DNA from: Janthinobacterium sp. LM6
GTDB taxonomy: Bacteria; Pseudomonadota; Gammaproteobacteria; Burkholderiales; Burkholderiaceae_D
Direction of reading: 5' to 3'
DNA: 64,000 nucleotides
Assembly (NCBI RefSeq): GCF_002002885.1
Contig: NZ_CP019510.1
Coordinates: 2,046,001-2,110,000, forward strand
This document shows positions 17,391 through 26,394 of the stretch, piece after piece. Both the position numbers and the translations under genes were made by a program. How positions within the stretch are numbered: the first letter of the stretch is position 1; each line of letters opens with the position of its first letter. The notes beneath the pieces are model-generated. The model worked only from the letters and a program-made list of their open reading frames with translations, ran no database searches and was not told the origin of the DNA.

Positions 17391-17492
17391 AAACCTACTG
17401 CGCGTCGCGATTTGCGGCCTGCGATGCTCACTGTGCATTCGCACAGCTGCGCTTCTCAGCCACAACTCACATCCGCTCGCTACGGTTTTGTT
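17391..17492. repeat. Dispersed intergenic repeat, copy A
   Basis: A 102-base block that aligns without gaps to 48211-48312, with about 10 differences (about 90% identity), in the same orientation on the plus strand. It sits between the bestrophin gene and fdhD. Its centre TGTGC-ATTC-GCACA (17432-17445) is a hairpin, and CTGT-N8-ACAG (17431-17446) matches a LexA-type core. No coding role is evident. Confidence 0.85.
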
Positions 17493-17503
17493 AGGCATAT
17501 AAA

Positions 17504-18424
17504 TTAATTGATTTGATAGCGCGGGCAGGGCCGGATCGAAGGCGGCAGCGGGTCGCCGTTCAATTCCAGCAGCGAGCGTTCCGTTTCGCGCGTCATGGCG
17601 TTCAGGGCCAGGCAGTTGGGCGCCAGGCCGAACGGTTCGGCGATCTGCTGCGCGATGGCTTCCAGCGCAAACAGGGTGTAGGCAACGAAGACGGAAATGA
17701 GGGGCGTGGCCACGCCGATGGCATCCACCAGGCCCAGCGGCAGTAAAAAACAATACATATAGACGGTGCGGTGCACCAGCACGCCGTACGGGTACGGAAT
17801 CGGCGTGTTCTTGATGCGCTCGCAGCCGGCCACGGTGGCGGCCAGGTCGTTGAGCTGGGTGTCTAGCATCCACAGCAGCTGCGTCTGGCCCGGCTGACGC
17901 TGCACGGCGTCGTGCAGCATGGCGCGCACCGCGTGCAGCACGGCGACGGGCTTGAAGTTGACGCCCTGCAAGCGCTGCACGTCTTCGGCCGGCAGGTAGC
18001 GCGCCAGGTCTTCCTGCGGGTCCGTCTGGCGCAGCTGGTGCTTGAGCGCGTAGACGAAGGCGATCAGGCGGCGCAGCAGCAACTGGTGGTCCAGGCCGCT
18101 CGTTTCCTGCGGCAAGTACGTGAGCGCCTGCGAAGCGAGGGCGCGCGCAGCGATCAGCAATTGCCCCCAGATATGCCGCGCCTCGACGAAGCGCGCATAG
18201 CTGGCGTTATTGCGAAAGCCGAGAAAGATCGCCAGGCTGATGCCGACCATGGGAAACGGCGCCGTATCGAGCGGAATCTTGACGCCGAAGATGCGGCCAT
18301 CCGTCAGCAAGGCCAGCGAACTGACGACCAACATCAGCAGCAATTGCGGGATGATGGCTTGCAGCACCGAGCCATCCCAGACGAACAGCATGCGGAACCA
18401 GTTGGTGGTAGGCCGAATGATCAT
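17504..18424 (-). CDS. Bestrophin-family anion channel-like protein
   Basis: A 306-residue protein of the bestrophin/UPF0187 family. It begins with the family hallmark MIIRPTTNWFRMLFVW. It continues with membrane helices (about residues 22-42, 58-78, and a pair in the last third) and the conserved PFPMVGISLAIFLGFRNN segment, which in bacterial homologues lines the pore and neck. Characterised members form pentameric ion channels in the inner membrane. It starts 13 bases after the cydB-type gene and is the last gene of the molybdoenzyme/oxidase operon. Confidence 0.85.
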   Translation of the reverse strand: MIIRPTTNWFRMLFVWDGSVLQAIIPQLLLMLVVSSLALLTDGRIFGVKIPLDTAPFPMVGISLAIFLGFRNNASYARFVEARHIWGQLLIAARALASQALTYLPQETSGLDHQLLLRRLIAFVYALKHQLRQTDPQEDLARYLPAEDVQRLQGVNFKPVAVLHAVRAMLHDAVQRQPGQTQLLWMLDTQLNDLAATVAGCERIKNTPIPYPYGVLVHRTVYMYCFLLPLGLVDAIGVATPLISVFVAYTLFALEAIAQQIAEPFGLAPNCLALNAMTRETERSLLELNGDPLPPSIRPCPRYQIN

Positions 18425-18437
18425 GATTTGATGCCGA

Positions 18438-19418
18438 TCAATGCTTGCGGGGCACGACTTTGCCCTCGAAGACGTAATATTGGAACAGGTTGTAGCCGAT
18501 CATGATCGGCAGCATGGAACCCATGCCGATCAGCATGAAGATCAGGGTCGGCTCATCGGACGCGGCCGCCGCGATGCTCAGCTTGCCCGGCACGAGGTCC
18601 GGGAAGAAGCTGATGGCCAGGCCCGCGAACGACGCCAAAAACAGCACGATGGCGCCGCGGAAGGGGCCGCGCACGCCGTTCACGTGCACGGCCCACAGGA
18701 TGTAGATAAAAGCGCTGGCGGCGATGGCGGCCAGGGCCAGCAGCACGCCGAACACGCCCGGCTGCGCCCAGCGGTCGTGGCCGATGGCGCTGAAGACCAT
18801 GGTGCCGGCCGACAGCACGATGGCGGCCGCGACTGTCGCCAGCACGCTGGTGGTGGCGTAGCGGCGCGCCGCCGCTTCCAGCAGGCCGCCCGTCTTCTTG
18901 ATCAGATACGTGCTGCCCAGCAGGCAATAGCCGGCCACCACGCCCAGCGCCGTGCACGCCGTGAAGGTACCGCTCAGCCAGCCCGGCTGCAAGCCCGTGA
19001 TGACCTCGCCCAGCACCACGCCCTGCGCCACGGCGGCCAGCAGGCTGCCCACGCCGAAGACCAGGTCCCACAGGCGCTTGTTGCGGGCCGCATGGCGGAA
19101 CTCGATCGAGGCGCCGCGCATGATCAGGCTGGCGATCAGCAGCATGATGGGAATGTACAGCTGTTCCAGCAAGGTGGCGTAGGCGCTGGGAAAGGCGCCG
19201 AACAGGGCGCCGCCCACCACCACCAGCCAGGTTTCATTGGCGTCCCACACGTGCTCGATAGATTGAAAGATCAGATTGCGTTCCTGCTCGCGGCCGGTGA
19301 ACAGGCTGAGGATGCCCACGCCCAGGTCGAAGCCGTCCGTGACGACGTAAAACACCAGCATCAGGCCGATCAAGCCGAACCAGGCATTGCCCAGCATGGC
19401 ATGCGAATTGATATCCAT
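18438..19418 (-). CDS. cydB: Cytochrome bd-type ubiquinol oxidase subunit II (CioB/CydB)
   Basis: A 326-residue membrane protein with about eight helices. The N-terminal GLIGLMLVFYVVTDGFDLGVGIL contains the G-F-D-L-G signature, and IEHVWDANETWLVVVGGALFGAFP is the hallmark of subunit II. The length (326) is like CioB of the cyanide-insensitive subgroup rather than E. coli CydB (379). With subunit I it reduces oxygen to water using ubiquinol, without pumping protons. The ATG follows AAGGAG. No CydX-like small gene was seen; bestrophin follows directly. Confidence 0.92.
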   Translation of the reverse strand: MDINSHAMLGNAWFGLIGLMLVFYVVTDGFDLGVGILSLFTGREQERNLIFQSIEHVWDANETWLVVVGGALFGAFPSAYATLLEQLYIPIMLLIASLIMRGASIEFRHAARNKRLWDLVFGVGSLLAAVAQGVVLGEVITGLQPGWLSGTFTACTALGVVAGYCLLGSTYLIKKTGGLLEAAARRYATTSVLATVAAAIVLSAGTMVFSAIGHDRWAQPGVFGVLLALAAIAASAFIYILWAVHVNGVRGPFRGAIVLFLASFAGLAISFFPDLVPGKLSIAAAASDEPTLIFMLIGMGSMLPIMIGYNLFQYYVFEGKVVPRKH

Positions 19419-19448
19419 TACATACTCCTTGATTGATGGGGACGCATT

Positions 19449-20828
19449 TCAATACCCCGCGGCATGGGCGGCGTCCGGCAGCGGCAGCGCCACGTCCGGG
19501 CCTTGCTGCAGCCATTTCTTGGCAAATACAAAGAAAGTGACGAACAGCACGATGTAAAACACGAAGAACATCAGCATGCTGCCGGCCACGGCGTGGGCCG
19601 CCACGTCGGAAACGGCGTCGCGCGTGCGCAGCAAGCCGTACACGACCCACGGCTGGCGTCCCACTTCGCGCACGATCCAGCCGCACTCGACGGCGATGTA
19701 GGGCAGCGGTATCGTCAGCACCCAGGCCAGCAGCAGCTTGCGGTTGCGCACGAACTCCTGCACCCGTCCGCCCGCCTTGCGCCAGGCCACGAAGGTCCAG
19801 AACGACAGCAGCACGAACCACATGCCGATGCCGGCCATGGCGCGGAACGCGTAGTACAGCAGCGGCAGCATGGGCGGCTGGTCTGCGCGGGCGATGTCGG
19901 CCAGGCCCGTGATCTTGCCCGTGGCGCTATGCGTGGCGATCACGCTGAGCATGCCGGGCACTTCCAGCGACCAGTCGTTCTTCTGTTCCGCCTGGTTGGG
20001 CCAGGCCAGCAGGGACCAGGCCGCCCCTTCGCCATCGCGGTTCGTGTGCCAGTGGCCTTCGATGGCCGCGCCCTTGGCGGGCTGGGTCTTGAAGACGTCG
20101 ACGCCGCTCGAATCGCCGAGCCACACTTGCAACGGTGCAATCACCAGCAGCAGCATCAGCGCCAGCTTGAACGAGCGGGCGAAGAAGGCCGGTTCGCGGC
20201 GCTTGAACATGTACCAGGCGGAAATCCCCGCGATGACGAACAGGCCCGTTTCCACGGCGGCCACCCACATATGGCCCACGGCCCAGGCCATGTCTGGATT
20301 GAAGATGGCGGCCACGTAATCGGTGACGATGATCTTGCCGTCCACCACGCGCACGCCGGCCGGCGTCTGCATCCAGGAATTGGCGACCATGATCCAGAAC
20401 GAGGAAATACTGGAACCGAGCGCCACCATGCCGGTGGCAAACAGGTGCACGCCCTTCGGTACGCGGCCCCAGCCGAACATCATGACGCCGATGAAGCCCG
20501 CTTCCAGCATGAAGGCCATGGCGCCCTCGAAGCCGAGGATGTTGCCGATGAACTGGCCCGAATGGTGCGAAAACGGCGCCCAGTTGGTGCCGAACTGGAA
20601 TTCCAGGGGAATCCCGCTGACGACGCCGACGGCGAAGTTGAGCACCAGCAACTTGCTCCAGAAGCGCGCGTGGCGGTAGTAGACGGGGTCGCTGGTGCGC
20701 AGCCACAGCGCCTCGACGACGAACAGGAACAGCGACAGGCTGATCGTCAATATGGGCCACAGGATGTGGAAGATGGCCGTCATCGCAAATTGCGCGCGCG
20801 ACAGGTCCAGGGTATCGAAACCGAACAT
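19449..20828 (-). CDS. cydA: Cytochrome bd-type ubiquinol oxidase subunit I, short Q-loop (CioA/CydA)
   Basis: A 459-residue protein; the start [14 protein letters not shown] at 20828 follows AGGAG. Heme and quinol features are present: FHILWPILT (axial histidine of heme b595), [12 protein letters not shown], the quinol loop [14 protein letters not shown], an [10 protein letters not shown] methionine for heme b558, and [13 protein letters not shown]. The region after QPAK is short, as in the CIO subgroup of Pseudomonas, so cyanide tolerance is plausible but unproven. It lies 13 bases downstream of the molybdoenzyme gene and 30 bases upstream of cydB. Confidence 0.92.
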   Translation of the reverse strand: MFGFDTLDLSRAQFAMTAIFHILWPILTISLSLFLFVVEALWLRTSDPVYYRHARFWSKLLVLNFAVGVVSGIPLEFQFGTNWAPFSHHSGQFIGNILGFEGAMAFMLEAGFIGVMMFGWGRVPKGVHLFATGMVALGSSISSFWIMVANSWMQTPAGVRVVDGKIIVTDYVAAIFNPDMAWAVGHMWVAAVETGLFVIAGISAWYMFKRREPAFFARSFKLALMLLLVIAPLQVWLGDSSGVDVFKTQPAKGAAIEGHWHTNRDGEGAAWSLLAWPNQAEQKNDWSLEVPGMLSVIATHSATGKITGLADIARADQPPMLPLLYYAFRAMAGIGMWFVLLSFWTFVAWRKAGGRVQEFVRNRKLLLAWVLTIPLPYIAVECGWIVREVGRQPWVVYGLLRTRDAVSDVAAHAVAGSMLMFFVFYIVLFVTFFVFAKKWLQQGPDVALPLPDAAHAAGY

Positions 20829-20841
20829 GGCGTTCTCCTGA

Positions 20842-23154
20842 TCAACTGAGGGCGGCCGAAGGCGCCAGCAGCACGGGGATGGATTTGAAGGTCGGCGTGC
20901 GCGAACCGTGGCCCACGCTGTCGAGCGGCACCAGCGGATTGGTTTCCGGGTAGTAGGCGCCGATGCAGCCGCGCGGAATGTCGTACTCGACCAGCAGGAA
21001 GCGGTCGGCGCGGCGTTCGATGCCGTCATGCCACACGCCGATCAGGTCGACCCAGTCGCCGGCCGCAAAGCCCAGCATGGCCAGGTCGTCCTTGTTGATG
21101 AAAACGACGCGGCGCTGGCCGAACACGCCCCGGTAGCGGTCGTCCATGGCGTAGATCGTCGTGTTGTACTGGTCGTGCGAACGCGTCGTCATCAGCACCA
21201 TCAGGCGCTCGCCATATTGCTGGCGCGCGCGGTGGATCGGCGTGTCGAGTTCCACGGCGTTGACGAGGAATTGCGCCTTGCCGCTGTCCGTCTTCCATAC
21301 CCGTTCGCGCGAGGCGATTTCCAGGTGGAAACCACCCGGTTTGGCCACGCGCAAGTTGTAGTCGAAAAAGTCGTCGAACACTTGCTCGATTGAATCGCGC
21401 AGCAGCGCATAGTTGCCGGAAAAGCGCAGCCAGTCGATCTTCTCGCTGCCCAGGGTCGCCTGCGCCATGCCGGCCACGATGGCGATTTCCGAACGCAGAT
21501 TGGGCGAGGCGGGCTGGTTCATGCCGAACGAGATGTGCACCATGCTCATCGAGTCTTCCACCGTCACGCCTTGCGCCACGCCTTGCTGCACGTCAATTTC
21601 CGTGCGGCCCAGGGTGGGCAGGATCAGCGCATCCTTGCCGTGCACCAAGTGGCTACGGTTGAGCTTGGTGGCGATGTGCACGGTCAGGTCGCACGACCGG
21701 AGCGCGTCCCAGGTGCGCGGCGTGTCCGGCGTGGCCATCGAGAAATTGCCGCCCAGCGCGACGAATACTTTCACTTTTTTCTCCAGCATGGCTTCGATGG
21801 TGCCCACGGCGTCATAGCCGTGGTGGCGCGGCGGTTCAAAACCGAAGACCAGGCCCAGGCGGTCGAGGAATTCCTTGGTCGGCTGTTCCTCGATGCCCAT
21901 GGTGCGGTCGCCCTGCACGTTCGAATGGCCGCGCACCGGGCACAGTCCCGCGCCGCGCTTGCCGATATTGCCGCGCATCATCATCAAGTTCGACAGGATC
22001 TGCACGGTGGCCAGCGAATTCTTGTGCTGCGTCACGCCCATGCCCCAGGTCGAAATGACGGCCTTGCCCTTGACATAGATCTGCGTCAATTCTTCGATCT
22101 TGTCGCGCGCCACGCCCGATTCGGCCAGCAGCAAGTCCCAGCTTTCCGCGCGCAGGTCGGCCGCGAAGGCGTCGAAGCCGCTCGTGTGCTCGGCGATGAA
22201 ATCGCAGTCGAGCACGCGCTCCTGGCCGTGGGCGATGGCGTCGTCATCGAGCTCGACGACGCGCTTGGCCATGGCCTTGATCAGCGCGAAGTCGCCGCCC
22301 AGGGTGGGGCAGATGAACAGCGAGCAGATGTTCGTGCTGCCGCCCGTCAGCATTTCCAGCGGATGCTGGGGGCTGGTGAAGCGTTCCAGGCCCCGTTCGT
22401 GCAGCGGGTTGATGGAAACGATGGTGGCGCCGCGGCGCGACGCTTCGCGCAATTCGCCCAGCATGCGCGGGTGGTTGGTGGCCGGGTTCTGGCCGAACAG
22501 CAGCAGGGTGTCCGCATGCTCGAAGTCGTCCAGCAGCACCGTGCCCTTGCCGATGCCGACCGTTTCCGGCAAGCCGCGGCTCGTCGCTTCGTGGCACAGG
22601 TTGGAGCAGTCGGGGAAGTTATTCGTGCCGTAGGCGCGCACGAACAGCTGGTACAGGAAAGCCGCCTCGTTGCTGGCGCGGCCGGACGTGTAGAAGGCGG
22701 CCTGGTTCGGGTCGTCCAGCGCGTGCAGGTGGTGCGCCACGAGGGCGAAGGCGTCGTCCCAGGAAATGGCCTGGTATTTGTCGCTGGCGGCGTCGTACAC
22801 CATGGGGTCCGTCAAACGGCCATGTTGTTCCAGATCATAGTCCGACTGCTCCATCAATGCGGTGACCGTGTGCTCCTCGAAAAACTCGGGGCGCACGCGC
22901 TTGCTCGTCGATTCGGCGGCCACGGCCTTGACGCCGTTTTCGCAGAATTCGAAGGTCGACGCGTGTTCGCGGTCGGGCCAGGCGCAGCCGGGACAGTCGA
23001 ATCCGTCGGGCTGGTTTTGCTCGAACAGCGAACGGTAATTGCCCGCGCTGACTTTTTCCTTGAACAGGTTGATGGCCACATACTTGAGGGCACCCCAACC
23101 GGCAGCGGCATGGGTGTAGGGCGCGATGCGCGCGTCGGACTTTGGCTTGCTCAT
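20842..23154 (-). CDS. FdhF/YdeP-like molybdopterin oxidoreductase
   Basis: A 770-residue protein starting at MSKPKSDARIAPY, with AGGAGA upstream. It is a molybdenum bis-MGD enzyme of the formate dehydrogenase-alpha superfamily, YdeP branch. FDCPGCAWPD lies near residue 52. CSNLCHEATSRG supplies the likely molybdenum-ligating cysteine where FdhF has selenocysteine. Cofactor-binding motifs include TSGRASNEAAFLYQ, FGQNPATNHPRMLGEL and GMGVTQHKNS. E. coli YdeP is linked to acid resistance. Here the gene leads an operon with cydA, cydB and a bestrophin, suggesting electron delivery toward the quinol oxidase. That link and the substrate are inference. Confidence 0.88.
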   Translation of the reverse strand: MSKPKSDARIAPYTHAAAGWGALKYVAINLFKEKVSAGNYRSLFEQNQPDGFDCPGCAWPDREHASTFEFCENGVKAVAAESTSKRVRPEFFEEHTVTALMEQSDYDLEQHGRLTDPMVYDAASDKYQAISWDDAFALVAHHLHALDDPNQAAFYTSGRASNEAAFLYQLFVRAYGTNNFPDCSNLCHEATSRGLPETVGIGKGTVLLDDFEHADTLLLFGQNPATNHPRMLGELREASRRGATIVSINPLHERGLERFTSPQHPLEMLTGGSTNICSLFICPTLGGDFALIKAMAKRVVELDDDAIAHGQERVLDCDFIAEHTSGFDAFAADLRAESWDLLLAESGVARDKIEELTQIYVKGKAVISTWGMGVTQHKNSLATVQILSNLMMMRGNIGKRGAGLCPVRGHSNVQGDRTMGIEEQPTKEFLDRLGLVFGFEPPRHHGYDAVGTIEAMLEKKVKVFVALGGNFSMATPDTPRTWDALRSCDLTVHIATKLNRSHLVHGKDALILPTLGRTEIDVQQGVAQGVTVEDSMSMVHISFGMNQPASPNLRSEIAIVAGMAQATLGSEKIDWLRFSGNYALLRDSIEQVFDDFFDYNLRVAKPGGFHLEIASRERVWKTDSGKAQFLVNAVELDTPIHRARQQYGERLMVLMTTRSHDQYNTTIYAMDDRYRGVFGQRRVVFINKDDLAMLGFAAGDWVDLIGVWHDGIERRADRFLLVEYDIPRGCIGAYYPETNPLVPLDSVGHGSRTPTFKSIPVLLAPSAALS

Positions 23155-23320
23155 GATGACTCTCCTGGTGATATGCGATGGGACAATCACATGGTAGGGG
23201 CGGCGGCTTGCCCCGTAGGCGCACAGTTCCGGACAAAAAAACAGAGTACAGATGGCAAGATGGCGATGCCGGTCGCGCCGGCGCCGGCCGTGATTTATGA
23301 TGTGGACAAGGAGAAAAAAC

Positions 23321-23614
23321 ATGCACAAGGAAGACAAGGAAGACAAGGAAGATGGAATCGACGCGGCGCTGATAGCGCTGCTGGCGCTGCTGTGGGAGGC
23401 GCGGCAGGAGGCGCCGGGGAAGCCGTGGTCGCTGGCCAAGCTGGCCAAGCGGGCAGGGGTACAGATGAGCACTTTGTTGCGCCAGCTCAATGCGCTGTCC
23501 AGCGCGGGCCTGGTGGTGGTCGCCACGGCCGAGAGCGGCGGCGGCAGCACGCTGCTCAGCGCGGCGGGCGCGGAACTGTGCGCCAGCGTCTTTACTCCAC
23601 CGCAAGAAGAGTAG
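23321..23614 (+). CDS. Small winged-helix DNA-binding protein
   Basis: A 97-residue protein; the ATG at 23321 follows AAGGAGA, in preference to a frame opening eight codons earlier. It begins with a charged run MHKEDKEDKEDG encoded by a triplicated GACAAGGAA-like unit. It then has a MarR/ArsR-like winged helix: WSLAKLAKRAGVQMSTLLRQLNALSSAGLVVV (recognition helix about residues 50-62) and a wing ESGGGSTLLSAAG. It is divergent from the FdhF/YdeP operon (166 bases apart), so it probably regulates it. No ligand domain is present. Confidence 0.75.
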   Translation: MHKEDKEDKEDGIDAALIALLALLWEARQEAPGKPWSLAKLAKRAGVQMSTLLRQLNALSSAGLVVVATAESGGGSTLLSAAGAELCASVFTPPQEE

Positions 23615-23717
23615 CGGCGCGTCTGTACTCTATCGGCTGGCGCCGGACTGTACCTCCTTGTACCCCTTCATTCGTCCTATGCTACTTCCAGACGAATGCC
23701 TATCGAGGGGAAGCACC

Positions 23718-24809
23718 ATGAACACCATCCTGTATCCGCAGCCGGCGCTCCGGCAGCCAAGCCATATCGAACCCTGCGTGGACATGCTGGGCCGCCCCTT
23801 GACGGATTTGCGCATTTCCGTCATCGACCAGTGCAACTTCCGCTGCACCTATTGCATGCCGGCCGAGCTGTACCCCAGCGATTACCCGTTTCTTCCGTCC
23901 AGCGAGCGCCTGTCCTTCGCGCAGATCGAAACGATGGCGCGCGCCTTCGTGCGCCTGGGCGTGAATAAAATCCGCATCACGGGCGGCGAGCCGTTGCTGC
24001 GCAAGAACCTGGAACAGTTGATCGAGCGCCTGGCGAAACTGACCACGCCGGACGGGCGCGCCGTGAGCATCGCGCTGACGACGAATGGCAGCTTGCTGGC
24101 GGCCAAGGCGCGCTCGCTGAGGGATGCGGGCCTGGAGCGGGTCACCGTCAGCCTCGACAGTCTGGACAACGGCATTTTCCAGCGCATGAATGGCGTCGAC
24201 TTTCCCGTCGAGAAAGTGTTGCACGGCATTGAGGTGGCGCAAGCCGTGGGCTTGACTCCCGTGAAGGTCAACATGGTCGTGCAGAAAGGCGTCAACGATA
24301 GCCAGATCGTGCCGCTGGCGCGCCATTTCCGCCACACGGGCGTGATCCTGCGCCTGATCGAATTCATGGACGTGGGCGGCATCGGCGCCTGGTCGCGCAC
24401 GCATGTCGTCACGTCGGAGACGGCGCGCGCGCTGATCGCGGCAGAATTTCCCCTCGTGTCGCTGGGCGAAGGCAAGCCTGTCTCGCACGAAACGGCCAGC
24501 CGCTACCGTTATCTTGATGGCGGCGGCGAAGTGGGCTTCATTTCCAGCGTGTCGCAGCCGTTCTGCGGCGACTGCAGCCGCGTGCGCGTCTCGTCGGACG
24601 GCAAGCTGTTTACCTGTTTGTTCGCCCAGGACGGCCTCGACCTGCGGCCCCGGCTTGATCTTGCGCAAGGCGCGCAAGGGCTGGAAAGCCTGCTGCGCCA
24701 GCACTGGCAGCGCCGTGGCGACCGCTACTCGGAAGTGCGCGGCGCACTGGCCCAGCTTGGCGGGCGCAAGCAGTATCCCACCGTGCGCATGTCGCTGGTG
24801 GGCGGGTGA
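23718..24809 (+). CDS. moaA: GTP 3',8-cyclase MoaA
   Basis: A 363-residue radical-SAM enzyme that carries out the first step of molybdenum cofactor synthesis, GTP to 3',8-cyclo-7,8-dihydro-GTP. The first [4Fe-4S] cluster motif is CNFRCTYC at about residues 38-45. The SAM-binding GGEPLLRKNLEQL follows. The second cluster is FCGDCSRVRV...TC near the C-terminus. The terminus lacks a visible Gly-Gly tail and ends in VGG, consistent with MoaA. The ATG follows GAGGGG. It lies 103 bases behind the winged-helix gene and beside a molybdoenzyme operon and fdhD, which fits cofactor supply. Confidence 0.93.
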   Translation: MNTILYPQPALRQPSHIEPCVDMLGRPLTDLRISVIDQCNFRCTYCMPAELYPSDYPFLPSSERLSFAQIETMARAFVRLGVNKIRITGGEPLLRKNLEQLIERLAKLTTPDGRAVSIALTTNGSLLAAKARSLRDAGLERVTVSLDSLDNGIFQRMNGVDFPVEKVLHGIEVAQAVGLTPVKVNMVVQKGVNDSQIVPLARHFRHTGVILRLIEFMDVGGIGAWSRTHVVTSETARALIAAEFPLVSLGEGKPVSHETASRYRYLDGGGEVGFISSVSQPFCGDCSRVRVSSDGKLFTCLFAQDGLDLRPRLDLAQGAQGLESLLRQHWQRRGDRYSEVRGALAQLGGRKQYPTVRMSLVGG

Positions 24810-24814
24810 ATGGT

Positions 24815-26236
24815 CTACAGGAATTCGGTGATGAGTTTGCCCAGCAGAATGATCGCCTGTTCCACGCCCGCGCTCCACGGATAGCTGTAGTTGAGGCGGA
24901 TGCAATGCTTGTACGCCTGGCTGACGGAAAACATGCGCCCCGGACCCACCGTGATCTTGCATTCCAGCGCGCGCCGGTACAGCTGCATGGAGTCTATGTC
25001 GCCCGGCAGCTCCACCCACAGCACGTAGCCGCCCTGCGGGTGCGAGATTTTCGTGCCTGCAGGAAAGAAACGCTGCACGGCGGCCGCCATGATGCGCGCC
25101 TGCTGGGCATAGGCCTTGCGGGTGCGGCGCAGATGTTGTTCGTAGCCATCGTTTTGCAGGTATTCGGCGATGGCCAGCTGGGGAAACGAGGAGGTGGCCA
25201 GGGTGTTGAGGAATTTGAGTTCCTCCACCTTGCCCCGGTAGCGTCCGGCCAGGGCCCAGCCCACGCGCTGCGCGGAACTGAGGCTCTTGGAAAACGAGGA
25301 GCAGTGCAGCACCAGGCCCTTGCGGTCGTAGGACTTGAGCGAGGATGGGTGGGCGTCGCCGTAATACAGCTCGTTGTAGACGCCGTTTTCGATGGCGGGC
25401 ACGTCGTGCTGCTCCAGCAGTTGGTACAAGGCCCGCTTGCGCTGGTCCGACATCTGGAACCCCAGCGGATTCTGGAAGTTCGGCATCACCATGACGGCGG
25501 CGATCGGCTGCCGGGCCATGATGTCGGCCAGCGCTTCGATGCTGATGCCTTCATACGGGTCGGTGGACACTTCCACCACCTTCATGCCCAGCCGCTCGAC
25601 GGCCATCAGCATGGCATAGAAGGTGGGCGACTCGACGGCGATGGTGTCGCCCGGCTTGGCCACCGCTTGCAGGCACAGGTTGATCGCTTCCGTGGCGCCC
25701 ACGGTGACGATGATTTCGTCGGGATCGACGGCCAGGCCGTTTTCCATGTAGCGGCGGGCGATTTCGCGGATCAGCTGCGGGTTGCCCGGCGGCAGGTCGT
25801 CCGTCACGCTCCAGGCGCGGTTGCGGCGCGCCACGGTGCCCGCATACTGGTTGATGCGTTCCCAGGGAAACAGCGACGGGTCGGGGTAGGGTGAGCCCAG
25901 CGGTATGGCGTCATGCAAGCCGATCGAGCGCAGGGTCGACAGCACCAGGCGGCTCACGTGCACTTCCGCCGGCACGGGGCTGGGGTGCGACGCCTGCATG
26001 CACAGGGATGGCGTGGCGGCATCGCTGGCGCGCTGGCGCACGAAGTAGCCGGACTGGGGCCGGCTTTCGATCACGCCCATGCCCTCCAGCTTGACGTAGG
26101 CGCGCAGCACCGTGGTGATGCTCAGCTTGTGCTGCTGGCTGGTCTGGCGCACGGAGGGAATGCGTTCGCCGGGCAAGAGCACGCCCTTGGCCACCAGTTG
26201 CTCGATGTCGCTGACGAGCTTTTCATACAATTTCAT
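24815..26236 (-). CDS. MocR-type regulator: GntR helix-turn-helix fused to aminotransferase-like domain
   Basis: A 473-residue protein. The N-terminal GntR winged helix (residues 1-70; LLPGERIPSVRQTSQQHKLS, then TTVLRAYVKLEGMGVI) is joined to a fold-type-I aminotransferase domain. HCSSFSKSLSSAQRVGW holds the PLP lysine. VGATEAINLCLQAVA and MPNFQNPLGFQMS are other conserved strands. MocR proteins sense PLP or amino-compounds and regulate, for example, vitamin B6 or GABA genes. Adjacent genes do not reveal the target; the peroxidase gene at 26395 is divergent, 158 bases away. Confidence 0.88.
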   Translation of the reverse strand: MKLYEKLVSDIEQLVAKGVLLPGERIPSVRQTSQQHKLSITTVLRAYVKLEGMGVIESRPQSGYFVRQRASDAATPSLCMQASHPSPVPAEVHVSRLVLSTLRSIGLHDAIPLGSPYPDPSLFPWERINQYAGTVARRNRAWSVTDDLPPGNPQLIREIARRYMENGLAVDPDEIIVTVGATEAINLCLQAVAKPGDTIAVESPTFYAMLMAVERLGMKVVEVSTDPYEGISIEALADIMARQPIAAVMVMPNFQNPLGFQMSDQRKRALYQLLEQHDVPAIENGVYNELYYGDAHPSSLKSYDRKGLVLHCSSFSKSLSSAQRVGWALAGRYRGKVEELKFLNTLATSSFPQLAIAEYLQNDGYEQHLRRTRKAYAQQARIMAAAVQRFFPAGTKISHPQGGYVLWVELPGDIDSMQLYRRALECKITVGPGRMFSVSQAYKHCIRLNYSYPWSAGVEQAIILLGKLITEFL

Positions 26237-26394
26237 GCAATGGTATCCATTCTTATTCTTGCTCTACGTCATTGCATTATCGTCCAATTCATGACGACCT
26301 ATAGTTACAGTTATCGCATGTTGCCAAAATGAAACTGCCATCCGGCACTTCTGGTTTAAGATCCACATAGAAACGAAAAAGAGGAACCTCTGTC

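Noticed and set aside
19464..20849. A 461-codon open frame on the plus strand
   Set aside because: It is a shadow of the oxidase subunit I gene, which has all heme-ligand motifs.
21535..23721. A 728-codon open frame on the plus strand
   Set aside because: It is antisense to the molybdoenzyme gene. Long empty frames opposite GC-rich genes are expected; its translation is rich in R, H, A and Q with no domain.
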